Below the pieces are notes generated by a model. That model saw only the letters and a program-made list of their open reading frames with translations. It searched no databases and was not told the DNA's origin. A DNA stretch of 64,000 nt from Paenisporosarcina sp. OV554 (lineage in GTDB: Bacteria > Bacillota > Bacilli > Bacillales_A > Planococcaceae). Position 1 is the stretch's first letter, and each line of letters starts with the position of its first letter. Location: positions 164,639 through 228,638 of the forward strand of contig NZ_QBUC01000003.1 in the NCBI RefSeq assembly GCF_003058165.1, read 5' to 3'. A program made the position numbers and the translations under genes. Of this stretch, positions 53,255 through 62,385 are shown piece after piece.

Positions 53255-54337
53255 TTGAAAATAGTTGAAAATTACGGATGGAACGATTCTTGGAAAGCTA
53301 AATGGGCGGACCAATCCAATAATGAAAAATTACAAGCATGCATCGCTGGACGTATTTTGCTTGAGCATAAACATATGTATCGAGTTGTAACTGATGAAGG
53401 TGAATGGTTAGCTTCTCTTTCGGGTAGTTTTAAGCATTTAGCTCAAGACCGTAGAGACTTCCCTGCTGTTGGGGACTGGGTGGCTATAGAAAAAATGCCA
53501 GGAGAAGAAAAAGGTATTATTCGAAGTATACTTCCACGAACATCACTCTTTTCTAGAAAAGCTGCTGGTTTAACCACCGCAGAACAAATAGTTGCAGTTA
53601 ATGTCGATATTGTCTTTCTAATAATGTCTTTAAACTTAGACTTTAATGTTCGCCGACTTGAGCGGTATATAATTGCGGCTTGGGATTCTGGGGCTAACCC
53701 AATTATTGTACTTACAAAAAAGGATCTATGTGATGATCCACAGTTCTATGTGGATCAAGCAAAAGCTGTAGCATTTGGTGTTCCCATTCACGTCGTCAGT
53801 AGTGTTACTGACGAAGGTGTAGCTGAACTACAAGAATTATTAAAAGACGGCAAAACAGCGGCTCTCCTCGGATCATCTGGAGTAGGTAAATCCTCTTTAA
53901 CAAATGCGCTATGCGGTGAAAACGTAATGGTGGTTCAAAACATTCGAGAAGATGACGACAAAGGACGTCACACCACTACTCATCGTGAATTATTCCGCAT
54001 GCCTGGTGGAGGATTGTTAATTGATACACCAGGTATGCGCGAGTTTCAAATGTGGGACAATAGTGAAAGTCTTGATACCGGATTCAAAGATGTTGAACAA
54101 TATGCCAGTTCATGTCGCTTCTCTGATTGCCAACATAAAAATCAGCCAGGTTGCGCCGTGCAAGAAGCCCTTGGAAATGGCTCTTTAACTCGTGAACGCT
54201 ATGCAAGCTATGAAAAGTTAAAACGTGAACTTGCTTACGTTGAAAGAAAAGCAGATGCTGCTGCTCAAAAAGCAGAACGTGGAAAATGGAAACAAATTAC
54301 GAAAGACATGCGTAATCGTCCAGGAAAAAAGAAATAA
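53255..54337 (+). CDS. rsgA: Ribosome small-subunit-dependent GTPase RsgA
   Basis: A 360-aa circularly permuted GTPase: OB-fold (about 30-95), then G4 LTKKD, G1 GSSGVGKSS, G2 region GRHTTTHREL, G3 DTPGMREF, and the zinc module CRFSDCQHKNQPGC. It acts in late 30S maturation. Its length fits the longer second RsgA type seen in some bacilli rather than the about 298-aa YloQ; no cell-wall kinase/phosphatase neighbours as yloQ has. TTG start after AGGAGG. Placed behind an attenuator. Confidence 0.92.
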   Translation: MKIVENYGWNDSWKAKWADQSNNEKLQACIAGRILLEHKHMYRVVTDEGEWLASLSGSFKHLAQDRRDFPAVGDWVAIEKMPGEEKGIIRSILPRTSLFSRKAAGLTTAEQIVAVNVDIVFLIMSLNLDFNVRRLERYIIAAWDSGANPIIVLTKKDLCDDPQFYVDQAKAVAFGVPIHVVSSVTDEGVAELQELLKDGKTAALLGSSGVGKSSLTNALCGENVMVVQNIREDDDKGRHTTTHRELFRMPGGGLLIDTPGMREFQMWDNSESLDTGFKDVEQYASSCRFSDCQHKNQPGCAVQEALGNGSLTRERYASYEKLKRELAYVERKADAAAQKAERGKWKQITKDMRNRPGKKK

Positions 54338-54424
54338 TACGTATACAGTCGCCAGTCCATTAGATATGGGCTGGCTCTTCTGTTTTGTAGGAATAGAAGA
54401 TTTTCATAAAGGTTTATAGGTCGC

Positions 54425-54667
54425 TTTTTGAAAGCACCATGCTGTACCTTTACCTAATGAATAAGTAAGAGGGGATGTGCCTTCGTCACATCCCCTCTTA
54501 CTATTACAGGTAATCTTACGGCTTTGATGGCTTCATCGCTCCCCTTCAACCTTTGGGCAAATTGTCTCTTGATTTTGGTTTACTAAGGAATCGTCACTTT
54601 CTTCAGCTACCAAGCAACCGAAGATGCCATTTCGGCTGCTACTGCACTTCTTTATTTTGGATGGCTC
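54425..54667 (+). repeat. Dispersed repeat C, copy 3 (diverged)
   Basis: Contains a perfect 15-bp hairpin GTAAGAGGGGATGTG with complement (54465-54501), which may end rsgA transcription, then CGCTCCCC-TCAACC, TTTTGGTTTACTAAGGAAT and CCGAAGATGCCATTTCGGC in the same order as copy 1. No ORF. Confidence 0.65.
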
Positions 54668-54905
54668 TTACATTAACGAGTCCCACGAAAGTGATCACGA
54701 AAATAAGTGAAGGAGAAAGAGGCCGAATATCGATATAGAAGGACTATCGATTCTCAAGTAAACCAAACCATCCTAACTACGTCCGTCGAGATTGCAAGGG
54801 AGCGAAGTGACACAGTCACAAGCCCATCCCCTTTGTTATCTAGACCATAGTGGTTCAGGCATAACGTCCGATGAGACCTGAAAACCTTACAGCATGTAGT
54901 TATCA
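54668..54905 (-). repeat. Dispersed repeat C, copy 2 (inverted)
   Basis: On the minus strand it carries ATCGGACG, GGTCTAGATAACAAAG, GGGCTTGTGACTGTGTCAC, CGCTCCCTTGCAA and GGTTTGGTTTACTTGAGAAT, matching 30727-30970 closely. With copy 3 it makes a head-to-head inverted pair in the 615-bp gap between rsgA and azr. Confidence 0.72.
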
Positions 54906-54912
54906 GTATTCG

Positions 54913-54945
54913 AAAAACCGCATCCCATGAGGAATGCGGTTCTTA
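54913..54945 (-). terminator. Terminator of yhcYZ-azr
   Basis: Stem AACCGCAT/ATGCGGTT; minus strand continues with TTTTTCG. Just beyond the azr stop. Confidence 0.8.
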
Positions 54946-54952
54946 CTTTTAA

Positions 54953-55492
54953 CTATATCAACTGTCGTTCTTTCACTTCTTTTGCTATTCGAGCATAAAT
55001 CTTTAATTCTTCAACTAACCCATCAACTTGTTCTGCAGCTTCCTTTGTAAGATCATCGCGGTCGTAATCAAAAACACTTGGATCAAGAACTAACTGACGA
55101 GGAATGGCATTTGCATATACGCCACGCATGACTGTACGCATATTATTTAGACAGTTAATCCCACCTTTTCCTCCACCAGCAATAGCAATTAAGCCCACTG
55201 ATTTGTGTAAGAATTGTGTACTGCTTAAGAAATCGAGCGTATTTTTTAAAGCTCCACTCATCGCACTATGATATTCAGGTGATAACAACAAAACAGCATC
55301 TGCATCAAGAACAGATTGTCTTAATGATTTCACAACAGGATTAGACGCTTGATCTTCTTCTCCAGTGTACATCGGCATTTCTACAATACTTAAATCTACT
55401 GTATGAAATCCATAAGTACGTTCAATAAATCGAGCCACAATTGCGCTCCGTCCATGTTTACGTGGTCCACCACTAATAACTAGTACTTTCAT
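54953..55492 (-). CDS. azr: NADPH-dependent FMN/azo reductase Azr (YhdA)
   Basis: A 179-aa flavodoxin-fold reductase (174 in B. subtilis). FMN-binding loop SGGPRKHGRS, LLSPEYHSAMSGALKN and AGGGKGGINCLNNMR are conserved. Reduces FMN, quinones and azo dyes with NADPH. AAGGAG precedes the ATG. It follows the yhcYZ two-component genes, as in B. subtilis, 28 bp after yhcZ. Confidence 0.92.
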   Translation of the reverse strand: MKVLVISGGPRKHGRSAIVARFIERTYGFHTVDLSIVEMPMYTGEEDQASNPVVKSLRQSVLDADAVLLLSPEYHSAMSGALKNTLDFLSSTQFLHKSVGLIAIAGGGKGGINCLNNMRTVMRGVYANAIPRQLVLDPSVFDYDRDDLTKEAAEQVDGLVEELKIYARIAKEVKERQLI

Positions 55493-55520
55493 CTCTATTC
55501 TCTCCTTTTTGACAATGCAA

Positions 55521-56168
55521 TCACAACGAGCTAGGTTCGGTTAACCCATGTTTAACTGCATAAAGTGCAGCTTGTGTGCGATCTTGTACAAGTAATTTTG
55601 AAAATATATTTGATATATGAGTCTTCACTGTTTTCTCAGTTACGAATAAAGCAGAAGCAATTTCTTTATTACTCTTCCCTTTTGTAAGCTCGGACAAAAC
55701 ATCTTGCTCCCTTGGAGTCAGTGGGTAAAGTTTATGCGGTGGTTCAATTTGCGGCTCTCTCACTTTCATAAGTTGTGAGGTCGCTTGAGGATGCAATGTA
55801 TTTTCTCCACGCATTAATTTACGAATGGATTCCACTAAATCGTCTGGTTCAATATCTTTTAATTGATAGCCCGCTGCTCCCGCTTCGATTGCTGGAATAA
55901 CGTGATCACGGTCTGAAAAACTCGTTAACATTAAAACTTGTGTTTGTGGATACTGTGCTTTGATCTTTTTGGTCGCTTGAATCCCATCCATTATTGGCAT
56001 GACCAAATCCATTAACACAACATCGGGTCTAAGCTTGGCTGTTAATTCTACGGCTTCTTTCCCATTCGTAGCTTCACCCACGACATCCATGTCTTTTTGC
56101 GTTTTCAAAAAAAATAATAAGCCTCGTCGAACTACATGGTGATCATCCGCAATTAGTACTCTAATCAT
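55521..56168 (-). CDS. yhcZ: NarL/LuxR-family response regulator YhcZ
   Basis: A 215-aa regulator. Receiver domain with ADDH and phosphoacceptor Asp in LMDLVMPIMDG (about 54); C-terminal LuxR-type HTH LTPREQDVLSELTKGKSNKEIA with FVTEKTVKTHISNIFSKL. Partner of the kinase encoded 12 bp upstream. GGAGG precedes the ATG. Probably controls azr and itself; signal unknown. Confidence 0.92.
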   Translation of the reverse strand: MIRVLIADDHHVVRRGLLFFLKTQKDMDVVGEATNGKEAVELTAKLRPDVVLMDLVMPIMDGIQATKKIKAQYPQTQVLMLTSFSDRDHVIPAIEAGAAGYQLKDIEPDDLVESIRKLMRGENTLHPQATSQLMKVREPQIEPPHKLYPLTPREQDVLSELTKGKSNKEIASALFVTEKTVKTHISNIFSKLLVQDRTQAALYAVKHGLTEPSSL

Positions 56169-56180
56169 GCAGATTCCTCC

Positions 56181-57296
56181 TTAATGTGGCAAACGGATTA
56201 ATAATTCCGTTCCTTTTTCAATGTTACTTACCCAGTCAGCGGACCCTCCGGCAGCTTTGGCTCGGTCCTTCATACTTTGCAAACCGATGGATGGGATTTG
56301 TACATTTGCATCCATCTGGAATCCGCACCCTTCATCTTTTAAAACGAGTAATACATCAGTCAGAGTAACGGTAATAAATAATTCTGCTTCCTGTACCCCT
56401 GCATGTTTTCGAACATTGTTTAACCCTTCTTGCGCGATACGGAACAATGTTTCTTCGGTACGAGATGGTAAATTGATTACACCTGAAACATTAACTTTTA
56501 GCGTCAGCCCTAGCATTTCTGCATAACCTTTAATTCCTTCAACCAGTCCCGTTTCTAATCCTTTTGGACGTAACTGCCAAATAAGTGCGCGCATTTCAGT
56601 TAATGCTTCTTGTGTTAAATGTTGAATTTCACGGAATGTTTCTTTGACTTCTGTTTGTTCAGCCATTTCGCTACCACCTCGTGCAGTTAAGGTAACGGAG
56701 AATAATAGTTGGTTTACCGAATCATGTAAATCTCGAGCTAAGCGATTTCGTTCCTGAACAAGCGCCATTTCTTGTTCTTGTTTCGTTAACAAGATGCGCT
56801 TGATCGCCGATCCTAGTTGAAATGCAACAGACTCTAGCAATGAGAGTTCATGGTCTGTAAATGCTACGGTATTTGGAGAGGCTACATTTAACAGACCGAA
56901 TTTTTCTTGACCTGATTGTAAAGGTACGGTGGCGTGATGTGTAACGCCAGCATGATCTCCCACTTTTGCATCAATCGCACTTTCAATTCGTTGACATTCA
57001 ATCATATTCGAAGCTTTTTTTAACTCTCCATTGCGATACTTGGAAACACACCAGCAACCGCCTTTTTGCAGATGACGACAACCGCCGTATTCTAGAGCAT
57101 CCGGAAGATTTTCATGGGCAAGTAATTGATGCTTTCCTTTTGTATCAATAAAGAAAATCCACCCTGTTTCAAACTGAGTACCTGCCAAGAATTTTCGTAA
57201 TGCGCCCTGCAGCATGGGTATCATTTCAGTTTCTTCATTCAACAATTCGGCTATTTCTTTCAATAATCCGATGTTTGAATGCTCGTTTGATTGCAT
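56181..57296 (-). CDS. yhcY: GAF-domain sensor histidine kinase YhcY
   Basis: A 371-aa soluble kinase. N-terminal GAF domain (about 20-165) with a cysteine/histidine cluster CRHLQKGGCWC near residue 80 that could hold a metal or redox cofactor. HisKA_3 motif RLARDLHDSVNQLLFS with the phosphoacceptor His, then HATPase with FRIAQEGLNNVRKHA and DEGCGF. No membrane helix, so it senses something inside the cell. First gene of yhcY-yhcZ-azr. Confidence 0.91.
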   Translation of the reverse strand: MQSNEHSNIGLLKEIAELLNEETEMIPMLQGALRKFLAGTQFETGWIFFIDTKGKHQLLAHENLPDALEYGGCRHLQKGGCWCVSKYRNGELKKASNMIECQRIESAIDAKVGDHAGVTHHATVPLQSGQEKFGLLNVASPNTVAFTDHELSLLESVAFQLGSAIKRILLTKQEQEMALVQERNRLARDLHDSVNQLLFSVTLTARGGSEMAEQTEVKETFREIQHLTQEALTEMRALIWQLRPKGLETGLVEGIKGYAEMLGLTLKVNVSGVINLPSRTEETLFRIAQEGLNNVRKHAGVQEAELFITVTLTDVLLVLKDEGCGFQMDANVQIPSIGLQSMKDRAKAAGGSADWVSNIEKGTELLIRLPH

Positions 57297-57393
57297 ACAG
57301 TCGCCTCCATCTTACCTTTCATTATATCTTCTATCATACCACTCGTTTTCATGTATTTGCATGAGATGTAGTTCATACTTTTGAATGATATGA

Positions 57394-58302
57394 TTACTCT
57401 TGAAGGGTTCTCCACAAATAAAATGTCGCGTAAGCCCGCCAACCACTCCAGTTTTTAGCCCATTCCTCAATTTCAGCCAGTGAAGGTTTTTCAGATTGAT
57501 TAAGCACTTTTTTCAACGCATTATGTAAACCTACATCCGCTAAAGGAAATGCATCTGGATGTCGTAAACATCGCATGATGACATAATTAGCAGACCACTT
57601 TCCAATACCTCGAATGGCAGTTAACCTTGTTTCCATTTCTCCCAAAGACATTACCAACAGTTGTTCCTTGTTTAACTGATCAGTTGCAATTAATTCAGCA
57701 ACACCAATGAGGTATTCTGCTTTTCGTTGGGTAAAGGACAGATTGCGCAATTCTTCTACATTAAGAGAAGCAACTTTTTCTGCTGAAGGAAATAGCCAAT
57801 ACTCTATATCGTCATGTACAACCGACTCTCCAAACGTTGTAACAAGCTTTTGTTTTAAACCATATGCAACTTGTAAACTAATTTGTTGTCCCATAATGGA
57901 CCAGCTAAGTGCTTCAAACAGTTCCTCTACAGCGATTATGCGCAGTCCCTTATATGCTAATACGACTTCCTTCAAAATCTCATCACGATGTGCTAAGTCA
58001 TAGAAAGGTTGTAAATCACGTGATAAATCAAACCACTCATCAACAAAGTCAGTTGCCGCCTTGGCAATTTGCATGGTGGGATGAATTAGTTGTGGAAAGG
58101 ATAGGATAAGCTCTTTATCTAATATAGCTAGTTTAATCAGTACCACTTCTTTTTGAATTCGAATCGCTTTCATTACGCTTTTATTTTCCAAATTAACTCG
58201 GTGTAATACTTCTTTTTGATTACGTCCTAAATAAGCCAACATATCGGCCCCATTGACGTCTTGTATTTCTCTCCTAAACTCAATTCCTTTATGTTTCCAC
58301 AT
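57394..58302 (-). CDS. DNA-3-methyladenine glycosylase, AlkA-like
   Basis: About 302 aa. A helix-hairpin-helix glycosylase domain in the C-terminal two thirds: ALSWSIMGQQISLQVA, the HhH LTAIRGIGKWSANYV and the catalytic Asp in FPLADVGLHNAL. Removes alkylated purines from DNA. ATG at 58302 after GGGGTG. Similar in size to B. subtilis YfjP. Starts downstream of the pgcA terminator but on the same strand. Confidence 0.9.
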   Translation of the reverse strand: MWKHKGIEFRREIQDVNGADMLAYLGRNQKEVLHRVNLENKSVMKAIRIQKEVVLIKLAILDKELILSFPQLIHPTMQIAKAATDFVDEWFDLSRDLQPFYDLAHRDEILKEVVLAYKGLRIIAVEELFEALSWSIMGQQISLQVAYGLKQKLVTTFGESVVHDDIEYWLFPSAEKVASLNVEELRNLSFTQRKAEYLIGVAELIATDQLNKEQLLVMSLGEMETRLTAIRGIGKWSANYVIMRCLRHPDAFPLADVGLHNALKKVLNQSEKPSLAEIEEWAKNWSGWRAYATFYLWRTLQE

Positions 58303-58320
58303 TTCTATCACCCCTATAAA

Positions 58321-58352
58321 ATAAAACCCCATTAGCACGTTCACTAATAGGG
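58321..58352 (-). terminator. Terminator of pgcA
   Basis: Stem ACCC-ATTAG with CTAAT-GGGT, minus-strand T-run TTTTATTTT. It lies between pgcA and the glycosylase gene. Confidence 0.72.
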
Positions 58353-58359
58353 TCCACTT

Positions 58360-60093
58360 TTACAAGCTGAAACGTTTTTCCATTTCAGCCGTGAATTGCG
58401 ATTTAATCGTATTGAGTTTTTCTTTACTTTCAGCTTCACTTGGACTCATGACACCAATATAGTATTTTATCTTCGGTTCAGTCCCACTTGGTCGTACACA
58501 TACCCATGAACCATCTGCTAAGAAATACTTTAATACGTCTGATTTTGGAAGTGTCAGATTTTCATCCTTACGTCCATCAGTAAAGCTTCGTGTTTGCTTT
58601 AAATAATCTTCTTGCGAAGAAATGGCAATGCCTGCAACTTCAGTTAAAGGTTGATTTCGCAAATTGGTTAGCAGACTTTGTATTGCACGTGCACCGTCCG
58701 CTCCTTTTTTTGTTATCGAGACTAATCCTTCGAAGTAGTAACCGTGACGTTCAAATAAGTCATGCAAGACATCGAGTAGCGTCTTGCCTTCCATTTTGTA
58801 AAAGGCAGCTGCTTCTGTGATCGCTAAAACAGATTGAATCGCATCTTTATCACGAACGAATGGTTGAATTAAATAACCATAGCTTTCTTCATATCCAAAC
58901 AAGAATGTATATTCTTTGGATTCAGTGTATTGTTTAATTTTTTCTCCAATAAATTTAAAACCAGTTAGCACATCTTCTGTAGAAGAGCCATGGTGTTCTG
59001 CAATCACACGACCTAAATCAGACGTAACGATGGTTTTAAATACCCGACCATTTGCAGGCATTTGGCCTTTCTCTTTTAATTGAGTCAGTAAATATTCAAT
59101 CAAAATAGCGCCCGTTTGGTTGCCTGTTAATAGTATGTAGTCTTCTCCTTGGCGAACAGCTAAACCTACTCGGTCTCCATCTGGATCAGCAGTAATTAAT
59201 ATATCTGCAGTAGATTTTTTGCCTAATTTCATCGCTAACTCAAAAGCACCTGCTTCTTCTGGATTAGGCGATTTTAGCGTTGGAAACTCACCATTTGGCT
59301 CCATCTGATCTTCAACGTACATAAAGTTCTGGTATCCCGTTTGTTTCATTAATTGACGAACGGTAGAACCTGAAGCTCCATGAAGAGGTGAAAATACTAC
59401 CTTTAATGCCTCTTTATCTGCAAATTCTTGTTGATGTTGAATAGATGCAACCCTTTCAAGATAGGCCTTGTCTAAATCATGCCCAATCACTTGAATCAAG
59501 CCATTTTGTAAATACTCTTCTGTTTTACCTGTTTCGATAGCTAGCTCATCACCAACTTGTTGAACATACTCAATAACTGCTTCAGCATCTTCTATATTAA
59601 GCTGTGCACCATCTTCACCATATACTTTATAGCCGTTATACTCAGGTGGATTATGACTTGCCGTAACTACGATCCCCATAAACGCACCTAATTCTCGTAC
59701 ACTATATGACAATTGTGGTGTGGTCCTAGGTTCTTCATATAAATAGGCTTGAATACCATTTTTCGCAAATGTACTCGCAGCTTCTTGTGCAAACTCTGGT
59801 GACTTCCTTCTACTATCATAAGCAATTACAATACCTTTTTTCATTGCTTCTGCACCGGCTGCTTTTACGTAATCTGCTACACCTTGTGAAGCTTTGCGAA
59901 CTGTATAGGTATTCATGCGGTTCGTACCTACACCAATTTCCCCGCGCATTCCACCTGTGCCAAATTCCAAGTCCTTATAAAATGCATCTTCCAAGCGTTT
60001 TTCATCTTGAGCAATTATAGAAAGTTGATCCTTCCATTCAGCTTCAAGCTGAGCGTACTCCATCCATTTTGTGGCAGTTTGTCGATAACTCAT
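58360..60093 (-). CDS. pgcA: Phosphoglucomutase PgcA
   Basis: About 577 aa (581 in B. subtilis). Phosphoserine loop VTASHNPPEYNGYK, metal loop DPDGDRVG, sugar loop GYEESYGYL and phosphate-binding RPSGTEPKIKYY in the usual order. Interconverts glucose 6-phosphate and 1-phosphate, feeding glycolipid and teichoic-acid glucosylation. The ATG at 60093 follows GGAGGAGA; the longer frame to 60165 has no ribosome site. Confidence 0.95.
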   Translation of the reverse strand: MSYRQTATKWMEYAQLEAEWKDQLSIIAQDEKRLEDAFYKDLEFGTGGMRGEIGVGTNRMNTYTVRKASQGVADYVKAAGAEAMKKGIVIAYDSRRKSPEFAQEAASTFAKNGIQAYLYEEPRTTPQLSYSVRELGAFMGIVVTASHNPPEYNGYKVYGEDGAQLNIEDAEAVIEYVQQVGDELAIETGKTEEYLQNGLIQVIGHDLDKAYLERVASIQHQQEFADKEALKVVFSPLHGASGSTVRQLMKQTGYQNFMYVEDQMEPNGEFPTLKSPNPEEAGAFELAMKLGKKSTADILITADPDGDRVGLAVRQGEDYILLTGNQTGAILIEYLLTQLKEKGQMPANGRVFKTIVTSDLGRVIAEHHGSSTEDVLTGFKFIGEKIKQYTESKEYTFLFGYEESYGYLIQPFVRDKDAIQSVLAITEAAAFYKMEGKTLLDVLHDLFERHGYYFEGLVSITKKGADGARAIQSLLTNLRNQPLTEVAGIAISSQEDYLKQTRSFTDGRKDENLTLPKSDVLKYFLADGSWVCVRPSGTEPKIKYYIGVMSPSEAESKEKLNTIKSQFTAEMEKRFSL

Positions 60094-60281
60094 ACATTCT
60101 CCTCCAATAGAAACGATGGAAATGCTGCTTCTAGCCCCGAGAAGCATAGAAGCACATTCTAACAATGAAAAGTATGACAGGACTCGTAGATTTCACCTTC
60201 TACTTTCAAACTGAAAATCAGTTATGAATGTAGGAACAATCTAGCTGGCATAGCTAATCACTGAGAGATGCGGCACACGTT

Positions 60282-61826
60282 TCACCCTTTTTTATAATCA
60301 ATACGATAAATATCATGACGACGGTCTTTCAACTGTTTTACCGTTCCGTCTTGTCTTTGGCGACGTAAGATTTCTAAATCCACATCTCCTATTAATACCA
60401 TTTCTAAGTTAAGGCTCGTTTCACCAACAATACCATCACGAGCAAACTCAAAATCAGATGGTGCATAAATACCAGACTGTGCGTATTGAATATCCATATT
60501 TTCAGTTTGAGGCAAGTTTCCAACCGTTCCTGAAATAACCGTATAGATTTGATTTTCAACAGCACGAGCTTGTGCACAATATTTTACGCGTAAAAACCCT
60601 TGGCGATCTTCTGTACAGAAAGGTACAAAAATAATATTGGCACCCATATCTGTTGCGATACGAGCAACTTCAGGGAACTCGATATCGTAGCAAATTTGGA
60701 TTGCAATTTTTCCGCAATCTGTATCAAAGACACGAACTGAATCACCAGCACTAATGCCCCACCACTTGCGTTCATTAGGTGTGATATGAATTTTATATTG
60801 TTTCTCAATCGAACCATCACGACGGAACAAGTAGGCAATGTTGTAGATCTCATCATTTTCTTCTTTAACAAAATGGGAACCGCCAATAATATTGACGTTA
60901 TAGCGAACGGCTAAATCGGTAAATAGCTCAATGTATTGAGGTGTGTATTCAGTCAAACGTCGAATGGCACGACTAGGTGAGGGTTCATTCAAAAATGACA
61001 TTAATTGAGTTGTGAAAATTTCCGGAAACACGACAAAATCGGAATGTGCATCGGAAGCTACGTCAACAAAGTACTCACATTGATTGGCTAAATCGTCAAA
61101 CGATTCAATCGCACGCATCATATATTGAACTACACAAATTCGAACGGGATAACTCGTTTTAAAATGTCGTTTTGACATTGGTTTATAGTCAACGTTATTC
61201 CATTCCATTAACGTGGCATATTTGCCTGAAGCAGTATCATCCGGTAAATAGTTCGGGTTAATACGCATTAGGGTAAAGCCATTCATGATTTGGAAGGTTA
61301 ATACAGGATCATAAATTTTATGTCTGGATACTGCATCTACATACTCACGTGGCAACATCTCTTCCGAGTGTTTGTGGTAATTTGGAATACGTCCACCAAT
61401 AATAATGGATTTCAAGTTAAATTGACGTGCTATTTCTTTTCGTGCCTCATATAACCGTTGTCCTACTTTCATGCGACGATATTCGGGGTGCACCATTACT
61501 TCGATACCATACATATTGTATCCTTCTGGATTATGATTCGTAATATAACCATCATCCGTTACGTCTGACCACGAATGTCGATCATCATATTCATCAAAGT
61601 TTATGATTAAACTTGAACATGATCCAATGATATGTCCATCGAGTTCGGCAACAAGTTGACCTTCTGGGAAAATACTTAAGTGACTACGTAGTTGATCAAC
61701 TTTCCATGGATCCATTCCAGGAAAACAGAGCCTTTGCATAGCTAACATTGGTTCTATATCTTGCATGGTTGTTTGTCGGATAACCATGCTTACTTCAAAC
61801 TGGGATAAATCAAATTCTTCTGACAT
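60282..61826 (-). CDS. yhcX: GNAT acetyltransferase-nitrilase fusion YhcX
   Basis: About 514 aa (513 in B. subtilis). N-terminal GNAT domain (about 15-185; VMVHPEYRRMKVGQRLYEAR is the acetyl-CoA loop) fused to a carbon-nitrogen hydrolase domain (about 225-510) with the catalytic triad Glu in VFPEIFTTQ, Lys in IHITPNERKWW and Cys in IQICYDIEFPE. The substrate is unknown. The ATG at 61826 has AAGGAG upstream. Single gene divergent from bdbC. Confidence 0.92.
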   Translation of the reverse strand: MSEEFDLSQFEVSMVIRQTTMQDIEPMLAMQRLCFPGMDPWKVDQLRSHLSIFPEGQLVAELDGHIIGSCSSLIINFDEYDDRHSWSDVTDDGYITNHNPEGYNMYGIEVMVHPEYRRMKVGQRLYEARKEIARQFNLKSIIIGGRIPNYHKHSEEMLPREYVDAVSRHKIYDPVLTFQIMNGFTLMRINPNYLPDDTASGKYATLMEWNNVDYKPMSKRHFKTSYPVRICVVQYMMRAIESFDDLANQCEYFVDVASDAHSDFVVFPEIFTTQLMSFLNEPSPSRAIRRLTEYTPQYIELFTDLAVRYNVNIIGGSHFVKEENDEIYNIAYLFRRDGSIEKQYKIHITPNERKWWGISAGDSVRVFDTDCGKIAIQICYDIEFPEVARIATDMGANIIFVPFCTEDRQGFLRVKYCAQARAVENQIYTVISGTVGNLPQTENMDIQYAQSGIYAPSDFEFARDGIVGETSLNLEMVLIGDVDLEILRRQRQDGTVKQLKDRRHDIYRIDYKKG

Positions 61827-61958
61827 GTGGATCGTCTCCTTCACAAAAGCTACATATTTCATTATATAGAACTTCAGAGTTCGTTGAAAATATTTTACTT
61901 GTTTAATACTTAGAATTATAATTTGATAAGGGTTTATACTCAGAATAGGAGATTTGGT

Positions 61959-62384
61959 ATGACAAAAAAATCAGAAAATACTTTATTGTTTATGTGGGTA
62001 GTTTCAGTAATAGCCACTATGGGTTCCCTATTCTTTTCAGAAATTAGGAACTACGAACCTTGTGAGTTATGTTGGATTCAACGAATATTCATGTATCCAC
62101 TCGTACTTATTTTAGGCATAGCTTATGTGCAGAAAAATGCACGAATCGCTACAACTACCGCAATTTTCTCCGTTATTGGTGGGGCTATTTCTTTGTATCA
62201 TTATGGTTTGCAAAAAGTTAGCTTTTTATCCGAGAATGCACCAGCTTGTGGGCGCGTGTCATGCACGGGTGAGTACATCAATATCTTTGGCTTTATCACT
62301 ATTCCATTTTTAGCTTTAACTGCATTCGTTCTTATAGCTATTTCCAGCTTCATGCTTTTAAAAGATTTAAAGGGGGAAAAATAA
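61959..62384 (+). CDS. bdbC: Thiol-disulfide oxidoreductase BdbC (DsbB-like)
   Basis: About 141 aa, four membrane helices. Two outside cysteine pairs: CELC in the first loop (quinone-side) and Cys-Gly-Arg-Val-Ser-Cys in the second. It reoxidises a thioredoxin-like partner and passes electrons to quinone, allowing disulfide formation in exported proteins. GGAG precedes the ATG at 61959. The next gene encodes the probable partner. Confidence 0.9.
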   Translation: MTKKSENTLLFMWVVSVIATMGSLFFSEIRNYEPCELCWIQRIFMYPLVLILGIAYVQKNARIATTTAIFSVIGGAISLYHYGLQKVSFLSENAPACGRVSCTGEYINIFGFITIPFLALTAFVLIAISSFMLLKDLKGEK

Positions 62385-62385
62385 A

